A stretch of 64,000 nucleotides of DNA from Mucilaginibacter gossypiicola (GTDB lineage: Bacteria > Bacteroidota > Bacteroidia > Sphingobacteriales > Sphingobacteriaceae), in contig NZ_FOCL01000003.1 in assembly GCF_900110105.1 (NCBI RefSeq), positions 744,001 to 808,000 of the forward strand. Reading direction: 5' to 3'. A program made the position numbers and the translations under genes. Of this stretch, positions 54,293 through 62,989 are shown in pieces. Under the pieces are notes generated by a model. That model did not search any database. It worked only from the letters and a program-made list of their open reading frames with translations, and was not told the origin of the DNA. Every line of letters starts with the position of its first letter. Position 1 is the first letter of the stretch.

Positions 54293-57200
54293 TTATAGGG
54301 TAACTCTCAGGCTAAAATCAACTGATTTTGAAGTTGGGGTTGAGAATGAATAGATACCCTGTGAGCCGTTTGACGAACCAAATGAGCTAACTTCCGGGTC
54401 GCCGCCGGTAAAGTGTGGCGCGTGGATCCAAAGGTTACGGCCGGTTACACTGAACGTTGCCGATTTGAAAGGACTCTTGCTTAACCATGATGGTTTTAAA
54501 GTATAGCCTAAACTAACATTACGCAGTTTAACGTAGCTGCCATCCTGAATTACGGACTCCAACACGCTGTTTATACGCTGATAATAAGCCTGACCGTTTA
54601 CAGCTACGGTATTAGGCTGGCCAGTAGTAGCGTTTACACCATCAACCACCCGTAAACCACGGTTTTCGGTAACTTTTGGCGTACCATAAAAGTAACCGTA
54701 GCCATCAACGTTATTTTGGATATCGCCACCACGTTTGATATCAAAGAAGAAACTGAAATTGAATTGTTTGTACCTGAAGTTATTGTTAATGCCGCCAAGC
54801 CAGTTAGGGTTAATATTACCCACTATGCCCTGTGTATCATCAGCATATGGCAGGCCTGTATCATCAGTTAGTAACTTACCTGCCGCATTACGTGCATAGC
54901 GGGTACCATATATTACTCCGTAAGGCTGCCCAACCACAATATTGGTAAAACCGTTACCCAATACCTGTTGATCGCCATAAATAGATAACACTTTGTTTCT
55001 GTTGCGGGTAAAGTTTAAAGTAAGGTCCCAGTTAAAATCACGGCCCTTAATTGGGGTGGCGTTAAGCAATATTTCAATACCCCTATTGCGCATTACCGCT
55101 GAGTTTACACCTGTTGATGCATAACCTGTTGATGCCGCAATAGCCACATTTGGTATAATACCATCAATTGTTTTTTTACTGTAGAAAGATGCTTCAAGGC
55201 TGATACGGTTATTAAAAAAACCCGCTTCAAAGCCCGCTTCAAACTCGTTGATACGCTCGTTTTTAAGATTTGGATTGCCCAGTACATCGCTGATTAAAAA
55301 ACCAGCCTGCTGGTTATAAGGGAAAGCAAGGTTACGAATGGTTGCTTTATTGTAAGGCGTTAATAAACTGTATGCGCCGATACTGCCGTCGTTACCTACT
55401 GTACCGTAGGAAACCCTAACTTTACCCAGGTTCATCACCTTTGAAAGCTCCGGACTAAAAAACTCTGAAAATATAAAACTACCCGCGGCGGAACCATAAG
55501 GGTAAAAATTATGGTCGGTTGATAGTACCGAATTACCATCATACCTGCCGGTTAATGATAATAACAGGAATCGCTTATATTCGATATTTGATTGCAGGTA
55601 GAAACCAATTTTCCGTTGTAATGTTGAACTCTCACTGTAGTTAACTGTTGAAGCAGAAGCCATATTATACAAACCGGGTACAGTTAAGCCAACACCATTG
55701 GCGTAAGTATTTTCGCTATATGTGGAGATAAGGTTATTACCTAATATAACGTCAACGTTAAAGTCGCCAAACTGCTTATTGGCACTCAGCAATAAATCGT
55801 TATTGTACTGGCGGTAGGTAGTGTTGTTATCAACCAAACGACCATTAGGATTTGATACCGACTGAGTTGATTCATGATACCTGTCCATTTCTGTATAAAC
55901 ATCGGCACCAAACCTTTCAGTAATGGTTAACCATGGCAGGGGTTTATAATCGGCAGTAAAAGTTGGTAAAAACCTGTTAACGCTTGAGTGGTTTTTGATA
56001 TTGTCCAATACCCAATATGGGTTATTACGCGAGAAACGATATAAACGCTGTGTACCATCGGCATTTAAATAAGGCTGCAGATTGTACGAAACCGGTGCGG
56101 TAAAAACTGTCCAAACCGGGCTTTCAAGTGCGTAACCCTCCGGCAACCTGTCGTTTTGCGAATTTGAATAATTTAACTGAAAAGTAGTGTTCAGGTTTTT
56201 TAGTACCTGTGCACTATATTTTGCGAAAAATGTATTGCGCAAAAATTTTGTTGTTGGCACAGTACCCTGCTGGTTAAAATTAGAGTATGAAACCAGGTAA
56301 GTAGAATTGTTACCGCCACCGCCTATGTTTACAGTATTGTTGTAAGTATGACCGGTTTTAAAGAATAGATCGGACTGGTTATAAACTTTTGCAGGCTGCC
56401 CGTTTATTTTCAATGTATCCATCTCGGCGCCCCAAGATGTGCTTGTTTTATTTGTTACACCATCATAATAAATACCATTTGTACCCAATGAATACTTGCT
56501 TTGAATTTGAGGTAATAACGGATTTTCAAATGAAAAGTCGGAAGAGAATGTGATGAGCGGCTTTTTATTTAAAGCGCCGTTTTTGGTAGTAATGATAACA
56601 ACACCATTAGCGCCTTTTGAACCGTATAATGCGGTAGCTGCCGCACCTTTTAACACGTTCATACTGGCAATAATAGATGGATCGATATCGGCTATCCTGT
56701 TTGTACCGGGCCCCGTATTAAGGTTACCGGTTTCTGAGTTGTCAACAGGCACACCATCAATAACCATTAAAGGTTCGTTAGTACCAAAAAATGAAGACCC
56801 TCCCCTGATCACGATCCTGGCCGAACTACCCGGAGTACCTGATGAACTTGTTACCTGCACACCAGCAACTTTACCGGCTATTGCGTTTACAAGATTAGGC
56901 TCTTTTGATTGAGCAAGCGACTCGCTCTTTATTTCCTGAGAACTATAAGTCAGGATCCTTTTATCGCGCTTTATGCCCAGTGCAGTTACAACAACTTCGT
57001 TAAGAACTTTGTTATCCTCAACTAATGCAATGTTGACTTGCGCCTGGCCGGTAAGTTTTACTTCCTGTGCGGTAAAACCTATAGCTGTTACAATCAGCGT
57101 TCCTTGCCCGGTATAATTAAGGTTGTACAAACCGCCGGCATTAGTAACAGAACCGACGTTTGTATTTTTTATTTTAACGGAAGCGCCAGCTATTGGCTCG

Positions 57201-57319
57201 CCCTTCTCGTCGGTTACCTTTCCTTTTAGTGTTACTGTTTGCGCGTATGTGCTGTAACAAAACACAAACACACTTAGTAAAGGCAAAATGAACCTCTTTA
57301 GTAATTGTTTAAACTTCAT
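54293..57319 (-). CDS. SusC/RagA-like TonB-linked outer-membrane transporter
   Basis: 1008 residues. Signal peptide about 1-26, a carboxypeptidase-regulatory-like domain ('TLKGKVTDEKGEPIAGASVKIKNT', about 29-105), a TonB plug domain ('VVVTALGIKRDKRIL', 'GGSSFFGTNEPLMVIDGVPVD', 'ALYGSKGANGVVIITTK'), and a 22-strand-type barrel ending 'SKSVDFSLRVTL'. Imports glycan or glycopeptide fragments with TonB energy. Its pair SusD follows. No anti-sigma/sigma or hybrid regulator adjoins this unit. Confidence 0.95.
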   Translation of the reverse strand: MKFKQLLKRFILPLLSVFVFCYSTYAQTVTLKGKVTDEKGEPIAGASVKIKNTNVGSVTNAGGLYNLNYTGQGTLIVTAIGFTAQEVKLTGQAQVNIALVEDNKVLNEVVVTALGIKRDKRILTYSSQEIKSESLAQSKEPNLVNAIAGKVAGVQVTSSSGTPGSSARIVIRGGSSFFGTNEPLMVIDGVPVDNSETGNLNTGPGTNRIADIDPSIIASMNVLKGAAATALYGSKGANGVVIITTKNGALNKKPLITFSSDFSFENPLLPQIQSKYSLGTNGIYYDGVTNKTSTSWGAEMDTLKINGQPAKVYNQSDLFFKTGHTYNNTVNIGGGGNNSTYLVSYSNFNQQGTVPTTKFLRNTFFAKYSAQVLKNLNTTFQLNYSNSQNDRLPEGYALESPVWTVFTAPVSYNLQPYLNADGTQRLYRFSRNNPYWVLDNIKNHSSVNRFLPTFTADYKPLPWLTITERFGADVYTEMDRYHESTQSVSNPNGRLVDNNTTYRQYNNDLLLSANKQFGDFNVDVILGNNLISTYSENTYANGVGLTVPGLYNMASASTVNYSESSTLQRKIGFYLQSNIEYKRFLLLSLTGRYDGNSVLSTDHNFYPYGSAAGSFIFSEFFSPELSKVMNLGKVRVSYGTVGNDGSIGAYSLLTPYNKATIRNLAFPYNQQAGFLISDVLGNPNLKNERINEFEAGFEAGFFNNRISLEASFYSKKTIDGIIPNVAIAASTGYASTGVNSAVMRNRGIEILLNATPIKGRDFNWDLTLNFTRNRNKVLSIYGDQQVLGNGFTNIVVGQPYGVIYGTRYARNAAGKLLTDDTGLPYADDTQGIVGNINPNWLGGINNNFRYKQFNFSFFFDIKRGGDIQNNVDGYGYFYGTPKVTENRGLRVVDGVNATTGQPNTVAVNGQAYYQRINSVLESVIQDGSYVKLRNVSLGYTLKPSWLSKSPFKSATFSVTGRNLWIHAPHFTGGDPEVSSFGSSNGSQGIYSFSTPTSKSVDFSLRVTL

Positions 57320-57666
57320 AAATTAAATTTTGGGGTTAAAAACTATATATTACACGCTGTATTTCAGACACGTAAAACTATCCGCGAGCCGCCCCTTGTT
57401 TTTTTATGAAATTTGCCAATACTACCCGTATCTTAACATTCCTGTTACAATAGCATTAATTTGATATTATATTTATGTATAAAGCTGTTAAAGCGTTAAT
57501 ATATTGATGGTTAATTCCTGGCATCACTAAGAAACTTACTGTAAATGCCCTGCGCGTTAAAAAAACGGATAAAATCCTGCTATCAACTGCAAAATATTAT
57601 TCAAAATAATTGTTCAAAGCACACTAATTTAGTTGAAAGTTATTCTTACCGTTACACAAACATATC
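57320..57666. promoter_or_regulatory. Divergent control region between susC and the GH127-type genes
   Basis: 347 bp, AT-rich, between divergent start codons at 57319 and 57667, so it must carry both promoters. No clear palindrome or Bacteroidota -33/-7 pair could be fixed by eye. Confidence 0.5.
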
Positions 57667-60036
57667 ATGCTAATAAAAAAGTGGTTTAAATTGAACTTAT
57701 GCCTCGTAGCCTGCTTAGCAGGGGCACAAACTATCCAGGCACAATCCTACGTACCCGAGTTGAACGATGCCCGGGTGAAGATAAAGCCGGTAATTCCGGT
57801 TAAAGCTTATTCATTTAATTTAAAGGATGTTCAATTGCTGGAGAGCCCTTTTAAAAAAGCAATGGATGCCGATGTTGCCTATTTATTATCTATAGAGCCC
57901 AACAGGCTGCTTTCGGCCTTCCGCTCGCACTCGGGCCTTACGCCTAAAGGTAAAATGTACGAAGGCTGGGAATCATCAGGATTGGCAGGCCACACGCTGG
58001 GGCATTACCTGTCGGCTATTTCAATGCACTACGCATCAACTCGCGATCCTGAATTTTTAAAGCGCGTAAACTATATAGTTAAAGAACTTGATGAATGCCA
58101 GGTAGCCCGTAAAACCGGATACGTTGGCGCTATCCCTAAAGAAGATACCGTTTGGGCTGAAGTTGCCAAAGGCGATATCCGTTCGCGCGGCTTTGACCTT
58201 AACGGCGGCTGGTCGCCCTGGTATACTGTACATAAAATCATGGCAGGCTTGCTTGACGCCTATTTATATTGCAATAATGCCGAAGCCTTAAAAGTATGCA
58301 AAGGCATGGCCGACTGGACAGGCGAAACCATCAAAAACCTTGATGACGAAAAGCTTCAAAAAATGCTGCTATGCGAATACGGCGGCATGGCCGAAACATT
58401 AGCGAACCTTTACGCTATCAATGGTGATAAAAAATACCTGGACCTATCGTATAAATTCTACGATAAAAAGATCCTTGATCCACTATCTCAAAAACAGGAT
58501 ATACTGCCGGGCAAGCATTCAAACACCCAAATCCCTAAGATAATAGCCAGTGCACGCAGGTATGAAATTACCGGTGATAAAAAAGACAAGGCCATAGCCG
58601 ATTTCTTTTGGGAAACCATTGTTAACCACCATTCTTACGCTACTGGCGGTAACAGCAATTATGAATACCTGAGCGATGCTGACAAGCTAAACGATAAGCT
58701 TACTGAAAATACCACCGAAACCTGCAACACCTACAACATGCTGAAATTAACCCGGCATTTGTTTACGGTAGCGCCTTCGGCTATACTGATGGATTATTAT
58801 GAGAAAGCGCTGTATAACCATATCCTCGCCTCCCAAAATCATGCGGATGGGATGATGTGCTACTTTGTACCGTTGCGTATGGGCGGTACCAAGCACTACA
58901 GTACTCCGTTTGATGATTTTACCTGCTGTGTTGGTTCGGGCATGGAAAACCATGTTAAATACAACGAAAGCATTTATTTTAAAGGTGCCGATGGCAGTTT
59001 ATACGTAAACCTGTTTATACCATCGGTGCTTAACTGGGCATCAAAAGGCCTGTCTGTAAAACAGCAAAGCAGCTTCCCTAATGACGATCATATCTCGTTT
59101 ACGGTAAACACTAAGAAGCCGCTTATGATGGCTATCCGCATCCGTAAACCAAAATGGACTGCAAACGCTACCATCAGCATCAACGGAAAAACTCAAAATG
59201 CAACAACTGATGACCAGGGGTACATAGTTTTAAACCGTAAATGGAGCAATAACGATAAAATTGAGTTTACTGCTCCTGAAAAGCTTTATACCGAGGCTAT
59301 GCCAGATAATGCCAACAGGCGCGCTGTATTTTATGGCCCGGTGTTACTTGCCGGCGATTTGGGTAATACAGAACCCGATCCGTTAAAAGGTGTACCGGTA
59401 TTTGTAACCAGCGAAACCGATCCTAACCAATGGCTTCAATTGGTTGATAAAAAACAGCTAAGTTTCCGTACGGTGAATGTTTCAAAACCGGAGGAAGTTA
59501 CGCTTATCCCTTTCAATCAAACTCAAAATCAATACTATTCTGTTTATTGGGACGTATTTACACCACAGGCCTGGGTTGTACAGCAAAAAGCTTATGATGA
59601 GCAAAGAAAAAAACAACAGGAACTTGAAGCCCGCACCATGGACATTTTACGTATAGGCGAAATGCAGCCCGAGCGCGATCACAACTTCACAAGTGAAAAC
59701 GCTACCACCGGCGAAGATCACCAAAAGAAATGGCGGTCGACAGAGAACGGAGGCTTTTTGCAATATGAAATGAAAGTTGATGCCAATGCACAAAACACGC
59801 TGATCAACAGCTACTGGGGCATGGATAACCGCGGCAGACGCTTTGATATTTTGATTGATGGCGTTAAGCTGGCTTCTGAAGATCTGAACCAATATAAAGA
59901 GAGCCGTTTTTACGATATCAGCTACACCCTGCCTATCGAACTAACAAAAGGCAAACAAAAGGTTACTGTAAAACTATTGCCACAAAAAGAGAACAGCGCA
60001 GGCCCGGTTTACGGCAGCCGCATGGTAAAAAACTAA
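57667..60036 (+). CDS. DUF1680 beta-L-arabinofuranosidase, GH146-like
   Basis: 789 residues, signal peptide about 1-25. An (alpha/alpha)6 barrel followed by beta domains. Seen motifs: 'GLAGHTLGHYLSAISMHYA' (about 104-122), 'E351-T-C353' in 'NTTETCNTYNMLKLT' and 'C420-C421' in 'DDFTCCVGSGMENH'. These correspond to the metal/nucleophile residues of retaining GH127 relatives, but the first Cys of the CxCC motif is absent, a pattern I associate with GH146. Known substrates are beta-L-arabinofuranosides. First of two tandem genes facing susC/susD; 22 bp before the next. Confidence 0.85.
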   Translation: MLIKKWFKLNLCLVACLAGAQTIQAQSYVPELNDARVKIKPVIPVKAYSFNLKDVQLLESPFKKAMDADVAYLLSIEPNRLLSAFRSHSGLTPKGKMYEGWESSGLAGHTLGHYLSAISMHYASTRDPEFLKRVNYIVKELDECQVARKTGYVGAIPKEDTVWAEVAKGDIRSRGFDLNGGWSPWYTVHKIMAGLLDAYLYCNNAEALKVCKGMADWTGETIKNLDDEKLQKMLLCEYGGMAETLANLYAINGDKKYLDLSYKFYDKKILDPLSQKQDILPGKHSNTQIPKIIASARRYEITGDKKDKAIADFFWETIVNHHSYATGGNSNYEYLSDADKLNDKLTENTTETCNTYNMLKLTRHLFTVAPSAILMDYYEKALYNHILASQNHADGMMCYFVPLRMGGTKHYSTPFDDFTCCVGSGMENHVKYNESIYFKGADGSLYVNLFIPSVLNWASKGLSVKQQSSFPNDDHISFTVNTKKPLMMAIRIRKPKWTANATISINGKTQNATTDDQGYIVLNRKWSNNDKIEFTAPEKLYTEAMPDNANRRAVFYGPVLLAGDLGNTEPDPLKGVPVFVTSETDPNQWLQLVDKKQLSFRTVNVSKPEEVTLIPFNQTQNQYYSVYWDVFTPQAWVVQQKAYDEQRKKQQELEARTMDILRIGEMQPERDHNFTSENATTGEDHQKKWRSTENGGFLQYEMKVDANAQNTLINSYWGMDNRGRRFDILIDGVKLASEDLNQYKESRFYDISYTLPIELTKGKQKVTVKLLPQKENSAGPVYGSRMVKN

Positions 60037-60058
60037 ACAATAAAAGAAATTTAAAATC

Positions 60059-62461
60059 ATGATCAATAAAAGAAAAACGGCTTGTTTGCTCTCCATGTCA
60101 TTGGCGGCACTTACAAGTCCTCTGTTGGCGCAGCAAAAGGATTATCCTATCCAGCCGGTTGCCTTTACCAGTGTGCATGTAAATGACAACTTCTGGCAGC
60201 CTAAAATGGAGGTAAACGCCAGAGTTACCATCCCGTATGTGCTGGCGCAATGCAAGGCAAACGGCCGTATGGATAACTTTTTACGTGCTGCAAAGAAACT
60301 GGATGGCGATAAACTAAGCGAGTTCCCGTTTGATGATACTGACGTATACAAGGCCATTGAAGGGGCCTCTTATTCTATGCAGAACAAGAAAAATCCGGAA
60401 CTTGATAAATCAATTGATAGCCTCATCACCATTATAGGCGCAGCCCAGGAGCCGGATGGTTACCTGTATACTTTCAGAACGGTTAACGCCAAAAAACCGC
60501 ACGAATGGATAGGCGACAAACGTTGGGTGAATGAAGAAATATTGAGCCATGAACTGTACAATTGCGGTCACTTATATGAAGCTGCAGTTGCCCACTTCCA
60601 GGCAACCGGCAAGCGCACGCTGCTAAATATCGCTATAAAAAATGCCGACTTACTGGTTAAAACCTTCGGGCCGGGTAAAATTGAAGAATACCCGGGCCAT
60701 CAGATAGTGGAAATTGGCCTTTCAAAAATGTACCGTGTAACCGGCAACAAGCAATACCTTGACCTGGCTAAATTCTTTTTAGATGTGCGCGGGCCAAAAG
60801 GCGATGCCTACAACCAGGCCGATAAAAAAGTAGTTGATCAGCACGAAGCCGAAGGCCACGCTGTACGTGCTGCATATATGTATACCGGCATGGCCGATAT
60901 TGCGGCACTCACCGGAGATACCAAATATTTAACAGCTATTGATGATATCTGGAGCGATGTTGTTACCAAAAAGCTGTATATAACAGGCGGTATCGGTGCA
61001 ACAGGTGCCGGTGAAGCTTTTGGCGATGCTTACCAGTTGCCTAACATGTCGGCCTATGCCGAAACCTGTGCGGCCATTGGCAACGTTTACTGGAACAACA
61101 GGATGTTTTTGCTGCATGGCGATTCAAAATACATCGATGTACTGGAACGTACGCTGTATAACGGCCTGTTATCGGGCGTATCGCTAAGTGGTAACAGGTT
61201 CTTTTACCCTAACCCGCTTGCATCTATGTTTCAGCATCAGCGCAGCGCCTGGATCAGCTGTGCATGCTGTATCAGTAACATGACCCGCTTTTTGCCTTCA
61301 TTACCGGGTTATGTTTATGCTAAAAATAAAAATGACCTATACATCAACCTGTTCATGAGTAACTCAAGTAATATCAAACTTACCGAGGGTAACGTGAACA
61401 TTGTACAACAAACCGATTACCCATGGAAAGGCAGGGTTGATATTACGGTTAACCCGGATAAAGCCGGTGAATTTACTTTAAGGGTACGTATCCCGGGCTG
61501 GGCAAAGCAACAACCTGTACCGGGCGATCTGTATACCTTCATGGATAAAAAGTCTTTCCCGCTTACGTTGATGATCAACGGGCAGGCAAAATCTTTTGAA
61601 ACTGAAAAAGGCTATGCTGTATTAAAACGCACCTGGAAAAAAGGCGACAAAGTTTCGCTTTTATTACCAATGGAAACCGAAAAGGTATTGGCCAATCAGC
61701 AGGTTAAAGACGATCGTGGCAGGTTTGCCTTTGAACGCGGCCCTATTGTTTATTGCCTTGAAGGGCCTGATAATAAAGATAGCCTGGTGCAAAACATCCT
61801 GATCAATAAAAATGCTATTGCCGATGCTAACTACCATGCCGACCTGCTTAATGGTGTTGATGTGATCAGTACTGAAGGCAAAAGCGCTAAACGCCAGCTA
61901 AAAACCGACAGCCTTTTACAAACCGACCAAATTGTGAAAGCTATCCCCTACTATGCATGGGCCAACCGCGGGCCAAGCGAAATGACCGTTTGGATTCCAT
62001 ATGAAGCTTCGGCAGTGCGCCCAAAACCGGCTCCAACCATTGCCAGCACCAGCAAAGTAAGCGCTTCGTTAAAAAATGTGAGAATGTTTGCCGCCATAAA
62101 AGATCAGTATGAACCAGCCGACTCAAAGGATACCAACTACCCGTACATGCACTGGTGGCCGGCAAAAAACACCAATGAATTTGTGCAGTATGATTTTGAT
62201 GCTGAGCATACCGTAAGCGAGTCAAAAGTTTACTGGTATGATGATGGCCCCTGGGGAGGATGCCGTATCCCGGTATCGTACAAAATTCTGTATAAAAAAG
62301 ACGGTCAATGGGTTCCGGTAAAAAACACCACACCATATACCGTAAGTAAAGACAGTTTTAACGTGGTTACATTTGAACCGGTTGCTACCACAGCTTTACG
62401 CATGGAAATTCAGTTGCCTGTTGATAATTCGACCGGCATCCATGAATGGGCGGTTAAATAA
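60059..62461 (+). CDS. GH127 beta-L-arabinofuranosidase (HypBA1-like)
   Basis: 800 residues, signal peptide about 1-24. It shows the full zinc/nucleophile set of the Bifidobacterium HypBA1 type: E335-x-C337 in 'YAETCAAIG' and C401-A-C403-C404 in 'WISCACCISN'. HypBA1 cuts beta-1,2-linked arabinofuranose from hydroxyproline-linked beta-arabinooligosaccharides of plant extensins. The C-terminus adds beta-sandwich modules ('NEFVQYDFDAEHTVSESKVYWYDDGPWGGCRIPVSYKIL'). Second gene of the operon; a terminator follows. The nearby hydroxyproline catabolic operon gives the substrate idea weight. Confidence 0.9.
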   Translation: MINKRKTACLLSMSLAALTSPLLAQQKDYPIQPVAFTSVHVNDNFWQPKMEVNARVTIPYVLAQCKANGRMDNFLRAAKKLDGDKLSEFPFDDTDVYKAIEGASYSMQNKKNPELDKSIDSLITIIGAAQEPDGYLYTFRTVNAKKPHEWIGDKRWVNEEILSHELYNCGHLYEAAVAHFQATGKRTLLNIAIKNADLLVKTFGPGKIEEYPGHQIVEIGLSKMYRVTGNKQYLDLAKFFLDVRGPKGDAYNQADKKVVDQHEAEGHAVRAAYMYTGMADIAALTGDTKYLTAIDDIWSDVVTKKLYITGGIGATGAGEAFGDAYQLPNMSAYAETCAAIGNVYWNNRMFLLHGDSKYIDVLERTLYNGLLSGVSLSGNRFFYPNPLASMFQHQRSAWISCACCISNMTRFLPSLPGYVYAKNKNDLYINLFMSNSSNIKLTEGNVNIVQQTDYPWKGRVDITVNPDKAGEFTLRVRIPGWAKQQPVPGDLYTFMDKKSFPLTLMINGQAKSFETEKGYAVLKRTWKKGDKVSLLLPMETEKVLANQQVKDDRGRFAFERGPIVYCLEGPDNKDSLVQNILINKNAIADANYHADLLNGVDVISTEGKSAKRQLKTDSLLQTDQIVKAIPYYAWANRGPSEMTVWIPYEASAVRPKPAPTIASTSKVSASLKNVRMFAAIKDQYEPADSKDTNYPYMHWWPAKNTNEFVQYDFDAEHTVSESKVYWYDDGPWGGCRIPVSYKILYKKDGQWVPVKNTTPYTVSKDSFNVVTFEPVATTALRMEIQLPVDNSTGIHEWAVK

Positions 62462-62480
62462 TAACTACCTTTAATAAAAA

Positions 62481-62520
62481 CAAAGCCTTTCGTTTTAAAA
62501 ACAGAAAGGCTTTGTTATTT
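62481..62520. terminator. Bidirectional terminator after the GH127 gene
   Basis: Perfect 11-bp arms 62481-62491 (caaagcctttc) and 62504-62514 (gaaaggctttg), then 'ttattt', 20 bp after the GH127 stop. Confidence 0.8.
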
Positions 62521-62579
62521 AACAATCATTTGCGTGTAAACTTATAATCCCTACATTTGAGGCCTTAAAAAATAAAAAG

Positions 62580-62759
62580 ATGATCAATTTCGAAAAAGTT
62601 AAAGAAGTAATCGCAGCAGCAGAAGCTGATGCAGCAAGCTTTTATGAAAAAGGCAACAAAGCAGCCGGTACAAGGTTGCGTAATGCTATGCAACAATTAA
62701 AAGTACTTGCTACGGATATCCGTAAAGAAGTTACTGAAAAGAAAAACGCTGCAGCTTAA
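62580..62759 (+). CDS. Histone-H1-like small basic protein
   Basis: 59 residues, ATG 62580 to taa 62757-62759. The sequence starts 'MINFEKVKEVIAAAEADAAS' and continues Lys/Arg/Ala-rich with 'NKAAGTRLRNAMQQLKVLA'. This is the small H1-type (Hc1-like) protein found widely in Bacteroidota, thought to bind or organise DNA. It has its own terminators on both sides (62481-62520 and 62782-62818), indicating a monocistronic, probably highly expressed gene. Confidence 0.85.
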   Translation: MINFEKVKEVIAAAEADAASFYEKGNKAAGTRLRNAMQQLKVLATDIRKEVTEKKNAAA

Positions 62760-62781
62760 TTGCTGTTAAAATGTTTTTAGA

Positions 62782-62818
62782 TAAAGCGGGGCTGGTTTTC
62801 CATGCACCGCTTTATTTT
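62782..62818 (+). terminator. Terminator after the H1-like gene
   Basis: Arms 62782-62789 (taaagcgg) and 62807-62814 (ccgcttta), followed by 'ttttta'. Confidence 0.65.
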
Positions 62819-62989
62819 TAATATCCCCGGCCCACCGGTTTGTAATCCTTTATTCCCTTCTCATATTTCCTATCCCCTTCTCAATATTTATACTAATTAC
62901 CAAAACCATAAGCAGTTAATGGTGTTCATGATTGGTAACCACAAGTCAAAACATTATTTTTGACTATCACAGATTGAGTTGTTAATTTC

